Source: Paenibacillus silviterrae (GTDB lineage Bacteria > Bacillota > Bacilli > Paenibacillales > NBRC-103111). From it: a stretch of 64,000 nt of DNA. Below are positions 1-7,224 of this stretch, in pieces. The notes under the pieces were generated by a model, which searched no databases, was not told the origin of the DNA, and worked only from the letters and a program-made list of their open reading frames with translations. The position numbers and the translations under genes were made by a program. The stretch lies in contig NZ_JASKUT010000002.1 in NCBI RefSeq assembly GCF_030167925.1, forward strand, positions 1,984,001-2,048,000, given 5' to 3'. Numbering within the stretch: the stretch's first letter is position 1; each line of letters begins with the position of its first letter.

Positions 1-705
1 ATTATCGACTCCACTCGGATGATTGACCAATATGATAGCTTTCTGAATGAAAACAATGCGAAGCTAATTCACGCCATCGATACGCATCTTCATGCCGACC
101 ATATCTCCGGGGGGCGCGCCCTGGCTGAGAAATATGGTGCAGCCTATCATCTGCCTCCTAAGGATGCGACAGAGGTTACGTTCAGCTACGAACCGCTGGA
201 AGAGGGAAAGCCTATTCATGTCGGCAATGAAACCATTGTAGTTCAGCCTATCTACTCCCCTGGTCATACGATTGGTTCCACGTCTTTCATCCTAGATAAC
301 CAGTACCTGCTTTCCGGAGATATTTTATTTGTGGAATCCATCGGACGTCCAGACCTGGCAGGCCTTGCTCAGGATTGGGTCGGAGATCTTCGTGAGACGC
401 TTTACAGCCGTTATAAGAATTTATCTGACGATCTCGTCGTTCTCCCTGCCCATTTTGGTAAAGTAACGGAGCTTGGAGCAGGCGGGCTTGTATCCGGTCG
501 TCTAGGTGATCTTTACAGGAATAACCCGGGCTTAAACATTCAAGATGAGGGGGAGTTCCGTAAGACAGTTACGGAAAACCTGCCGCCTCAGCCTAAGGCG
601 TATCAAGAAATCCGTCGAACCAATATGGGTAAAATCAACCCGAGTGAAGAGGAGCAGCGTGAGATGGAAATGGGTCCGAACCGCTGTGCCGTTCATGATA
701 ATTAA
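1..705 (+). CDS. MBL-fold metallo-hydrolase, persulfide dioxygenase-like (5' end cut by window)
   Basis: The frame is open from base 1, so the start lies outside the window; the first ATG inside (position 19) is probably internal. The metal-binding motif THLHADH is near the N-terminal end, followed by a second histidine in SPGHTIGS and an aspartate in LLSGDILF, the ligand pattern of the metallo-beta-lactamase/glyoxalase II fold. The ETHE1/CstB branch of this fold oxidises persulfides to sulfite. The next genes encode TusA- and DsrE-like sulfur carriers and a CstR-type persulfide sensor, which supports persulfide handling over glyoxalase activity. No rhodanese domain is visible at the C-terminus. 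The fold is certain, the substrate inferred. Confidence 0.85.
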   Translation: MIDSTRMIDQYDSFLNENNAKLIHAIDTHLHADHISGGRALAEKYGAAYHLPPKDATEVTFSYEPLEEGKPIHVGNETIVVQPIYSPGHTIGSTSFILDNQYLLSGDILFVESIGRPDLAGLAQDWVGDLRETLYSRYKNLSDDLVVLPAHFGKVTELGAGGLVSGRLGDLYRNNPGLNIQDEGEFRKTVTENLPPQPKAYQEIRRTNMGKINPSEEEQREMEMGPNRCAVHDN

Positions 706-718
706 GGAGGAAATCGTA

Positions 719-946
719 ATGAATAGTCATAAAGTATTGGATGCAAAAGGGTTAGCTTGTCCTATGCCCATCGTAAGGACCAAAAAGACCATTGACGAAT
801 TGGAATCGGGACAGGTTTTGGAAGTACATGCCACAGATAAAGGGGCTAAGAATGATTTGACCGCATGGGCGAAAAGTACAGGACATGAACTAGTACAAAA
901 TACGGAAGAAGACGGTGTATATAAATTTTGGATTAAGAAGGCCTAA
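719..946 (+). CDS. TusA/SirA-family sulfur carrier protein
   Basis: A 75-residue protein with the family signature LDAKGLACPMPIVRTKK; the cysteine in the CPxP motif is the sulfur-carrying residue. TusA-like proteins accept persulfide sulfur and pass it to partners. The ATG at 719 has AAGGAGG about 8 bases upstream; a longer frame starting at 545 would overlap the preceding gene in another frame and is not needed. It begins 13 bases after the hydrolase stop, so it is almost surely in the same operon, with a DsrE-like gene next. Confidence 0.93.
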   Translation: MNSHKVLDAKGLACPMPIVRTKKTIDELESGQVLEVHATDKGAKNDLTAWAKSTGHELVQNTEEDGVYKFWIKKA

Positions 947-973
947 TAGGCAAATGAAATGGAGAGATGGTAC

Positions 974-1453
974 GTGACACAGAAACAAAAATCTACGATT
1001 GTACTGTTTAGCGGGGAATTGGATAAGGCGATCGCCGCCTTTATTATAGCGAACGGGGCGGCTGCCTACGATCATGAGGTTACGATCTTTTTTACCTTCT
1101 GGGGCTTGAATGCTCTTAGAAAAGACGAACCGATAGCTGTAAAGAAGGGCTTCCTGGAAAAAATGTTCGGCAAACTGATGCCGCGAGGCGCCAATAAGCT
1201 TGGTTTATCAAAAATGAACTATGCCGGAATGGGCCCTCAGATGATTAAGCACGTAATGAAGAAGCATAATGCACTGAGCTTGCCTCAGTTGATCGAGCTG
1301 GCACAGGAGCAAGGCGTTAAGCTTGTGGCTTGTACCATGACCATGGACCTGTTGGGTTTGCAACAAGAGGAGCTGCTTGATGGAATCGAATATGCAGGAG
1401 TGGCTGCTTATCTTGGAGATGCTTCTGAAGGAAAAGTAAACCTGTTTATCTAA
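974..1453 (+). CDS. DsrE/DsrF/DrsH-like family protein
   Basis: About 160 residues. The opening STIVLFSGELDKAIAAFIIANGAAA and the core VTIFFTFWGLNAL are typical of the DsrE/F/DrsH-like peroxiredoxin-type fold found beside TusA and rhodanese genes. A cysteine in LVACTMTMDLLG sits where these proteins carry sulfur. The GTG at 974 is preferred because GGAGAG lies 7 bases upstream; the ATG at 959 has no good ribosome site. It follows the TusA-like gene by 27 bases and likely exchanges sulfur with it. Function is inferred from family and context. Confidence 0.85.
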   Translation: MTQKQKSTIVLFSGELDKAIAAFIIANGAAAYDHEVTIFFTFWGLNALRKDEPIAVKKGFLEKMFGKLMPRGANKLGLSKMNYAGMGPQMIKHVMKKHNALSLPQLIELAQEQGVKLVACTMTMDLLGLQQEELLDGIEYAGVAAYLGDASEGKVNLFI

Positions 1454-1481
1454 GGCCAAACCATAATTCACTCCTTTCATA

Positions 1482-1528
1482 TTGTTAGCTGCAATTATTC
1501 AAGGCTATAATATACCCATACATGTATA
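1482..1528 (+). promoter_or_regulatory. cstR promoter with candidate CstR operator
   Basis: TTGTTA at 1482-1487 and TATAAT at 1506-1511 are separated by 18 bases. Directly overlapping the end of the -10 box is the imperfect palindrome TATACCCATACATGTATA at 1511-1528, resembling CsoR/CstR operators in position and in the C-tract between TATA arms. It suggests the repressor gene has its own, probably autoregulated, promoter. Confidence 0.55.
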
Positions 1529-1549
1529 AGCTAAGGAAGGGTGAATGGA

Positions 1550-1810
1550 ATGATCTATGATGATGATGTGAAAAGAAGATTGAAGCGGATGGAAGGCCAA
1601 GCTAGAGGTGTTCTTAACATGATGGAGGAGGGCAAAAACTGCAAGGATGTTGTAAGTCAGCTCTCCGCTATTCGCAGCGCAGCCGATAAAGCCATCGCGT
1701 ATATTGTAGCGGTCAACCTGGAGCAATGCATTCTGGAGCAAAAAGAAGCGGGAAAAGATACCAGCCAGGTAGTCAAAGAAGCTATGGAGCTCTTAGTGAA
1801 AAGCAGATAA
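1550..1810 (+). CDS. cstR: CsoR-family persulfide-sensing repressor, CstR type
   Basis: An 86-residue all-helical DUF156/CsoR protein. From the ATG at 1550 the two cysteines fall at residues 31 (GKNCKDV) and 60 (NLEQCIL), the numbering of the persulfide sensor CstR of Staphylococcus aureus. The position that is histidine in copper-sensing CsoR is asparagine here, arguing against copper. The ATG at 1550 has GGAAGGG 8 bases upstream; the in-frame GTG at 1541 lies directly on that Shine-Dalgarno sequence. CstR proteins repress persulfide detoxification genes until their cysteines form polysulfide links; the three genes upstream are obvious targets. Confidence 0.9.
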   Translation: MIYDDDVKRRLKRMEGQARGVLNMMEEGKNCKDVVSQLSAIRSAADKAIAYIVAVNLEQCILEQKEAGKDTSQVVKEAMELLVKSR

Positions 1811-1867
1811 CAGCAGGAAAATAAGGAAATAAATCAGTCCTTACACATACCAGGGACAAAATAAAGA

Positions 1868-1909
1868 AAGGTACAGCTCTCAAGGAAAAATATGAGAAGT
1901 CTGTACCTT
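1868..1909. terminator. terminator between converging cstR and malic enzyme genes
   Basis: AAGGTACAG at 1868-1876 pairs with CTGTACCTT at 1901-1909; inner bases CTCA/TGAG extend the stem. A/T-rich flanks lie on both sides, so it can serve both converging genes. Confidence 0.6.
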
Positions 1910-1921
1910 ATTTATTTCAGC

Positions 1922-3325
1922 TTATCTGAATTCCGTCGGTATTCTCCGGGAAACCCCCGTCAAAATGGCCGTCTCCACAACGGCATTCCTTACTTTGGCA
2001 ACGACTTGTTCATTAAATATACTTGGAATAATATAGTGCTCGTTAAGCTCTTGCTCCGTTACAACGGAAGCTATGGCGCGGGCTGCAGCGATCTTCATCG
2101 GCTCGTTAATAAGTCTTGCACGGCAATCGAGCGCCCCTCGGAACAGCCCCGGAAATACAAGCACATTATTGATTTGGTTGGGATAATCGCTTCGGCCTGT
2201 AGCAAACACCCGAACATGAGGCATTGCTTCCTCCGGCGCAATCTCCGGATTGGGATTCGCCATTGCAAACACGATACTGTTAGGTGTCATGCTTCTGACA
2301 TGTTCACTACGCAGGATTCCACCCCGTGATACTCCGATGAATACATCGGCGCCCTGGATGACTTGATCTAACGGTCCCGGCTCCGACTCCACCTGCGGCT
2401 GCTGGGCAAGCCAGTTCCACATGGGATTGTTATAGCTTTCGCCGCGCACGATTGCTCCTTCACGGTCTACTGGAACAAGCCGCTTTACTCCAGCAGCAAG
2501 CAGCATTTTGCAAATCGATACTCCGGCGGCACCGATCCCGTTCACCACCACGCGAATTTGCTCCATACGTTTTCCTACAACCTTGAGCGCATTCAGAAGC
2601 CCGGCTACGACCACGATTGCCGTTCCGTGCTGATCATCGTGAAAGACAGGAATGTCCAGTTCTTCCGCAAGCCGGGTCTCGATTTCGAAGCAGCGTGGCG
2701 CACTGATATCTTCCAGATTGATGCCGCCAAAAATCGGGCTGATGGCTTTCACCGTGCGAATGATCTCATCCGTATCCGTCGTATCCAAACAGATAGGAAA
2801 GGCGTCTACGCCGGCCAATTGTTTAAACAGCATAGCTTTCCCTTCCATAACGGGGGCAGCCGCGTGGGGGCCGATGTCGCCTAGTCCGAGGACGGCCGTG
2901 CCATCAGTCACCACTGCGACGGTATTTCTTTTGATCGTCAGCGAATAAGCCTTTTGCGGATTTTCAGAAATGGATGTGCATATCCGAGCGACACCCGGAG
3001 TGTAGACACGGGAGAGGTCATCGCGGTTTTTAATAGGCAAATTCGGCTGGATGGATATCTTTCCGCCTAAATGCGCAAGAAAAGTACGATCTGAAACGTT
3101 AATCAGCGTAATCCCTTCCGTTGCCCTGAGAGTATCCACGATCTTGGACTGCTCTGTGTCCGAGACATGCACAGTAATATCGCGAACGGAACTATCCTGT
3201 CCGGGGCGGATGACGTCGATGGAAGTAATATCGCCGCCTGCACGGCTGATCGCTGAAGCGACGTCGCCAAAGTTCAGCTTAGCATGATTTAATTCCAATC
3301 GTAAAATTAAGCTGTTAAATGACAT
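1922..3325 (-). CDS. malic enzyme (malate to pyruvate + CO2) with N-terminal ACT-like domain
   Basis: 467 residues. Residues 1-80 look like an ACT-type ligand-binding domain (LILRLELNHAKLNFGDVASAISRAGGDI); the rest is a malic enzyme. Catalytic tyrosine is in SRVYTPGVARI, lysine in MEGKAMLFKQ, metal ligands in INLEDISAPRCFEIE and FHDDQHGTA, and the nucleotide-binding loop is NGIGAAGVSICK. The ATG at 3325 has AGAGGTG 6 bases upstream; a GTG at 3334 overlaps that ribosome site. Its promoter has the same architecture and 16-bp operator as the glycolate and malate synthase operons, so it probably completes glyoxylate-to-pyruvate conversion. Cofactor preference (NAD or NADP) cannot be read here. 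Confidence 0.93.
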   Translation of the reverse strand: MSFNSLILRLELNHAKLNFGDVASAISRAGGDITSIDVIRPGQDSSVRDITVHVSDTEQSKIVDTLRATEGITLINVSDRTFLAHLGGKISIQPNLPIKNRDDLSRVYTPGVARICTSISENPQKAYSLTIKRNTVAVVTDGTAVLGLGDIGPHAAAPVMEGKAMLFKQLAGVDAFPICLDTTDTDEIIRTVKAISPIFGGINLEDISAPRCFEIETRLAEELDIPVFHDDQHGTAIVVVAGLLNALKVVGKRMEQIRVVVNGIGAAGVSICKMLLAAGVKRLVPVDREGAIVRGESYNNPMWNWLAQQPQVESEPGPLDQVIQGADVFIGVSRGGILRSEHVRSMTPNSIVFAMANPNPEIAPEEAMPHVRVFATGRSDYPNQINNVLVFPGLFRGALDCRARLINEPMKIAAARAIASVVTEQELNEHYIIPSIFNEQVVAKVRNAVVETAILTGVSRRIPTEFR

Positions 3326-3403
3326 AATGATCACCTCTTGGACAAATTATTGGCTCAAGCTTCTCTGGGGCTGTAGTTGGCGGAATAATGAAGACTCATT
3401 TAT

Positions 3404-3419
3404 GTTCATAATAATGAAC
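3404..3419 (-). promoter_or_regulatory. palindromic operator GTTCATAATAATGAAC, likely IclR site
   Basis: Perfect inverted repeat with 6-base arms around a 4-base centre. Its first base lies exactly 31 bases after the first base of the -10 box, as at 20842-20857 and 26156-26171. A further TGAAT/GTTCA half-site pair lies just upstream. Position downstream of the -10 suggests repression. Confidence 0.65.
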
Positions 3420-3444
3420 GCCATTCATATTAATGATCAATTTA

Positions 3445-3473
3445 ATATTCCCATAGTTTTCATTTCGTGTCAA
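3445..3473 (-). promoter_or_regulatory. malic enzyme promoter
   Basis: On the minus strand TTGACA (3468-3473), a 17-base spacer ending CTATGG, and GAATAT (3445-3450). The spacer end and -10 are nearly identical to the promoter before the FAH-family gene (26102-26130). Confidence 0.7.
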
Positions 3474-3595
3474 TGGAATTCAGCAAATTAAATTATCAAA
3501 TTGGGTCCCCGATTAGAGCACATAATCTATAGAGCGAAAGTTCAGAGGGTGTTCTTTTAAATGACCGATTGACGCTAATTGTTACCGTAATATAG

Positions 3596-3617
3596 TATAA
3601 TGATGTAAGCGAATACA
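3596..3617 (+). promoter_or_regulatory. -10 box and overlapping cre-like site of the first YesM/YesN operon
   Basis: TATAAT at 3596-3601 is followed by ATGTAAGCGAATACA at 3603-3617, a full match to the CcpA cre consensus WTGNAANCGNWNNCW near the expected start of transcription. A T/A-rich element CTTTTAAATGACCGATTG at 3554-3571 resembles the half-site before the transporter operon at 10777. Confidence 0.55.
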
Positions 3618-3656
3618 GAAACAAACATTGATTTCTCTCTAGAGGAATTGTATTTC

Positions 3657-3680
3657 GGCCCGGCAAAGGGCCTCATTTTT
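3657..3680 (+). terminator. intrinsic terminator-like hairpin in the leader of the YesM-like gene
   Basis: GGCCC (3657-3661) and GGGCC (3668-3672), flanked by GAGG/CCTC-type outer bases, form a stem followed by a T-run at 3675-3680. It lies between the promoter at 3596 and the start at 3732, so it may terminate or attenuate the leader transcript. Confidence 0.5.
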
Positions 3681-3731
3681 TATCTCTAATGATTAGGCAA
3701 GGATGACACATACCATAGAGGATGGGTTACT

Positions 3732-5540
3732 ATGGAATATACCAACTGGCTCCCCAAAATCGTTTTCATGATAAGAAGTATGAGGCTCCAAAACAAATTG
3801 ATGGCGGGATATGTGCTTGCCTGCGTTATTCCGCTGCTAGTGGTGAGCACCGTTATCTATCGTCAGTGGATTACGGGTCTGGAGGACTCCTCCCAAGAAT
3901 TTGCGGCGTTATACACCTCTCAGATCGAGGCTTCATTAAATAATTTCGTTAAAGAATATGAAAAGATAACCAAATCGGTATTGGTCGACAATGATATTAT
4001 CTACAAGCTCGGCGAAGAGCGGAAGATGACCATGGACGAGTTGAGTATTCAGAAGGTTACCGTGCAAAGATTATTGATGCGGGTCGCTGTGTTGAAGCCG
4101 GAAATTGTCCATTTGATGTTGATCAGTCGCGACAACAGCATTTACCAGTACGGGAATACTTCCAATTCGGTGAATTTGAGCGCATTAGTTTCCGAGGATT
4201 GGTATAAAAAACTTCAAAGCTCGGGCAATACATTTTTTATTACCGGATTGCACGAACGTACTTATTACGAGGATAAAGTAGAAGGGGCTCTGGTCACGGT
4301 AGGAAGGGTGCTGCTGAATTTTGATGGTTCTTATGCCGGGCTGCTTCTTATTGATATGGACCCATATACACTGCTGCAGCTTAATCAAGATTTTCTCAAG
4401 GCCCAGGACAAATACGGTATTCGTGTTATCATAAGCGACGGCTCCGGAGATATTGTTTACCATTCCGATGCGGCCAGCGGCAGACAGTCATGGAAGCAAA
4501 TATTGGAATCCGGAAAGGATTACACCAGGGATGGGAATACGGATGATCGAATCATTCTCTCAGGCCAAACCGAGCTAGGGAATCTAATTATCAAGACGGA
4601 GCTTTCTCGTGACAAGCTGCTGAAGAAAATCAACCATATGAAGGTATTAACCGTAATGGTTATTATTGCTGCGAGTCTCATCATGGCGATGATCGCCCTA
4701 GCCTTAAGCTATACCATCACCAAGCCCATCAAAGCATTACGTCGAAGCATGAAGCAGGCGGAAACCGGGGAATACAAACCGATCCACAGTGAGCAATCCA
4801 ATGACGAAATAGGCAGCCTGGTAAATAGCTATAACAAAATGATCACTACCATTCGAACCTTAATCGAAGAAGTTTATATTGCCGAGATAAAGCGCCGTCA
4901 TGCCAAGTTTATTGCACTTCAGAACCAGATCAATCCTCACATGCTGTACAATACGTTGGAATCGATCCGCATGAAGGCGCTTGTTCAAGAGGAAGAAGAG
5001 ATCGCAGGCATGATTAAGATATTGGCGAGAATGTTCCGTTTAGCCTTGGGCAAGGAAGGCAGGCGGCATTCCATTCAGGATGAAGTGGAGTACACGGTTA
5101 ATTATCTGCAGTTGCAGAATATCCGTTTTGATCAGAAGTTTCGCTTGGACATCCGCATTCCTGAGGAGATGCAGCGGTGCAGCATCATTCCTATTGTTTT
5201 TCAACCTATAGTTGAGAATAGCATTAATCATGGTTTTCAGCATTACAACCGGATGATGAATATCATCATTGAAGGGCTTTGGACGGAGGAGGGATGGATA
5301 TTGATTCGAATTACGGACGACGGAGCAGGCATATCCCCTGAGAAGTACGAAGAGCTTAGCCGTATTTTGGAAGAAGCGGAGTCGGATAAGTATAAGCTGG
5401 GAGAGCCGGAGGATAAAGGGCTTGGTCTGAAAAATATTGCGGAACGCATAAAAATTCATTATGGTGAACGATATTATCTTAAGCTTTTACCCGGGGACGG
5501 GAATGGGACAACGGTGGAGATCCTGATTCCGAGGCTCTGA
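3732..5540 (+). CDS. sensor histidine kinase, YesM-like (locus 1)
   Basis: 602 residues. A transmembrane helix at about 23-43, a large extracellular sensor region (about 45-300), a second helix near 305-329, a HAMP linker (SYTITKPIKALRRSMKQAETGEY), then the His_kinase/HATPase unit. The phospho-acceptor is His403 in QINPHMLYNTLE; the usual HF is HM here. ATP-site motifs are NSINHGFQH (N box), DDGAGI (G1) and GLGLKNI (G2). Such kinases in Paenibacillus and Bacillus sense extracellular oligosaccharides and phosphorylate YesN-type regulators; the partner starts 35 bases downstream. The ligand is unknown but should relate to the locus 1 transporter. Confidence 0.93.
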   Translation: MEYTNWLPKIVFMIRSMRLQNKLMAGYVLACVIPLLVVSTVIYRQWITGLEDSSQEFAALYTSQIEASLNNFVKEYEKITKSVLVDNDIIYKLGEERKMTMDELSIQKVTVQRLLMRVAVLKPEIVHLMLISRDNSIYQYGNTSNSVNLSALVSEDWYKKLQSSGNTFFITGLHERTYYEDKVEGALVTVGRVLLNFDGSYAGLLLIDMDPYTLLQLNQDFLKAQDKYGIRVIISDGSGDIVYHSDAASGRQSWKQILESGKDYTRDGNTDDRIILSGQTELGNLIIKTELSRDKLLKKINHMKVLTVMVIIAASLIMAMIALALSYTITKPIKALRRSMKQAETGEYKPIHSEQSNDEIGSLVNSYNKMITTIRTLIEEVYIAEIKRRHAKFIALQNQINPHMLYNTLESIRMKALVQEEEEIAGMIKILARMFRLALGKEGRRHSIQDEVEYTVNYLQLQNIRFDQKFRLDIRIPEEMQRCSIIPIVFQPIVENSINHGFQHYNRMMNIIIEGLWTEEGWILIRITDDGAGISPEKYEELSRILEEAESDKYKLGEPEDKGLGLKNIAERIKIHYGERYYLKLLPGDGNGTTVEILIPRL

Positions 5541-5575
5541 TTGCATTTTGAATAGAAAGAAAGGGGGAGAAAGCA

Positions 5576-7159
5576 ATGAAGGTGATCCTGGTAGACGACG
5601 AGAAGGGCATTTTGGACGGCCTTAGGGTGTTGATAAAGCGTTATATTCCGGCATGTAAGGTGGTCGGTGTAGCCTTTAACGGTCTTGAAGGCGTTAAAAT
5701 CATTCAAGAACAGAAGCCGGATATCGTCATTACGGATATTCGAATGCCTCAGGCGGACGGGCTGGAGATGATTAGGATGCTTAAAGAGGCAGGATGTCAG
5801 GCAAAGTTCATCCTCTTGAGCGGTTATGCCGACTTTGAATACGCCCGAAGAGGCATGCAGCTGGGGGTTCAATTCTATATTAACAAACCGGTGGAGGAAG
5901 AGGAGCTGTGTGACTGTATTCATCAGGTTATTGAGGCCATTAAGGGGGAACAAGCTAAGCTTCAGGAAGTGGAAGATCTCAAGCAAGAGGTCCATAACCG
6001 GCTGCAGGAAATCTCTTTAAGGGACATCATTGACGTTGGTAGCGAAAATACCGCTTACGTGGAAGAGCTGCTGCAGATGGCATCCATTCCGATCAAGGGC
6101 AATCACTTTGTTTGTGCCTTACTGGAATTCGGGAATACCGTTGAAAGCCTAAAGGAATTCGCGCTTGAACCGGTTTTTCGCCAAATCGATCAGGCGTTAG
6201 GACAGTACCGGAAGGTGTACCGATTCCGCTATTCCGGAGCACAGATCGCTGTCATAGCGGCACATAGTGGAGATATTGCTTATAAGAAGCTGATTGGCTC
6301 CATCCAGCGGTTAAAACAATCGCTTTATCGGGAGCTAAAGCTGTCTATGACCGTCGGGATCGGAACCGTGCACAAGCGGGCAGCGGGAATTAGCCGGTCC
6401 TTTGAGGAGGCTCGTTATGCTTTAAGCCATAAAGTTATCAAGGGGGTGGATGTTGTTATCCCTTACCCTGAGATCATGAGCCTGCCGGGAACGAGTCATT
6501 CCATTTCGGAAGACATGGTTACCCGGCTGGAGGCCGGTTTGGATAATATGGACGAAGCGGAATGCGTTAACATCATCCGGGAGATATTCCGGCAAATGGA
6601 AGCGGAACGAGGCATGAGTCCGGTCGATCACCAATTGCAGTGCTTGAACATCTTATTATTAAGCGTACGTAAAATGTCTTTCCTGCAGCTGCAGCAGAAT
6701 AACTTTCTGGGAAGAAATATATTATCGCTGGAAGGTATTTCACGTATTCGAACGCTGGATGACTTAAAGCAATGGATGGTTGGAGTAATTAAGGGAATTA
6801 TTACCTTCAAGCTGGCAAATAATATACCTAAGAAAAAGGATATCATAGCCGAAATCAAAGAATATGTGAAGGAGCATTACAATAAACAGATCAGCCTGGC
6901 GGAGCTGTCCGACCGCTTCTTCATTAACCCTTATTATTTAAGCCAGCTGTTTAAACAGAAAACAGGCGATACCTATCTTAATTTTCTTGCTCAGATCCGG
7001 ATTAACAAATCCAAGGAACTTCTGGAGAAAACTGATTTGAAGGTGTACGAAATTTGCCAAATGGTCGGTTATTCGGATACTCAGCATTTTGCCCGGTTAT
7101 TTGAGAAATTGGTAGGATATAAGCCCAGTGAGTATCGCAAGAACTCTAGAAAAGAATAA
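5576..7159 (+). CDS. response regulator with AraC-type DNA-binding domain, YesN-like (locus 1)
   Basis: 527 residues. N-terminal receiver domain with acidic pocket VDDE, phospho-acceptor Asp54 in VITDIRMPQADG, serine in LLSGYADF and lysine in FYINKPVEE. A middle region of about 250 residues links to a C-terminal AraC/XylS domain with two helix-turn-helix units (SLAELSDRFFINPYYLSQLFK and the YEICQMVGYSDTQHFARLF unit). It starts 35 bases after the kinase, behind AAAGGGGGAGA. Its likely targets are its own operon and the transporter operon starting at 10864, whose upstream regions share A-rich half-sites and cre-like sequence. Confidence 0.93.
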   Translation: MKVILVDDEKGILDGLRVLIKRYIPACKVVGVAFNGLEGVKIIQEQKPDIVITDIRMPQADGLEMIRMLKEAGCQAKFILLSGYADFEYARRGMQLGVQFYINKPVEEEELCDCIHQVIEAIKGEQAKLQEVEDLKQEVHNRLQEISLRDIIDVGSENTAYVEELLQMASIPIKGNHFVCALLEFGNTVESLKEFALEPVFRQIDQALGQYRKVYRFRYSGAQIAVIAAHSGDIAYKKLIGSIQRLKQSLYRELKLSMTVGIGTVHKRAAGISRSFEEARYALSHKVIKGVDVVIPYPEIMSLPGTSHSISEDMVTRLEAGLDNMDEAECVNIIREIFRQMEAERGMSPVDHQLQCLNILLLSVRKMSFLQLQQNNFLGRNILSLEGISRIRTLDDLKQWMVGVIKGIITFKLANNIPKKKDIIAEIKEYVKEHYNKQISLAELSDRFFINPYYLSQLFKQKTGDTYLNFLAQIRINKSKELLEKTDLKVYEICQMVGYSDTQHFARLFEKLVGYKPSEYRKNSRKE

Positions 7160-7167
7160 TAGAACAT

Positions 7168-7218
7168 AAAAAATGCCGGACCTCACACAGGGTGTGTAGT
7201 GATCCGGCATTTTTTTTA
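7168..7218. terminator. bidirectional terminator
   Basis: AAAAATGCCGGA and TCCGGCATTTTT form a long stem, with an inner ACACA/TGTGT arm. A-run on one side and T-run on the other allow it to serve both the converging YesN-like gene and the minus-strand glycosidase. Confidence 0.85.
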
Positions 7219-7224
7219 CTTGTT

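Noticed and set aside
545..718. Extended N-terminus for the TusA-like gene
   Set aside because: It overlaps the upstream gene in another frame, is unusually rich in Arg/Ser/Lys, and the ATG at 719 has an ideal ribosome site and gives the standard family length.
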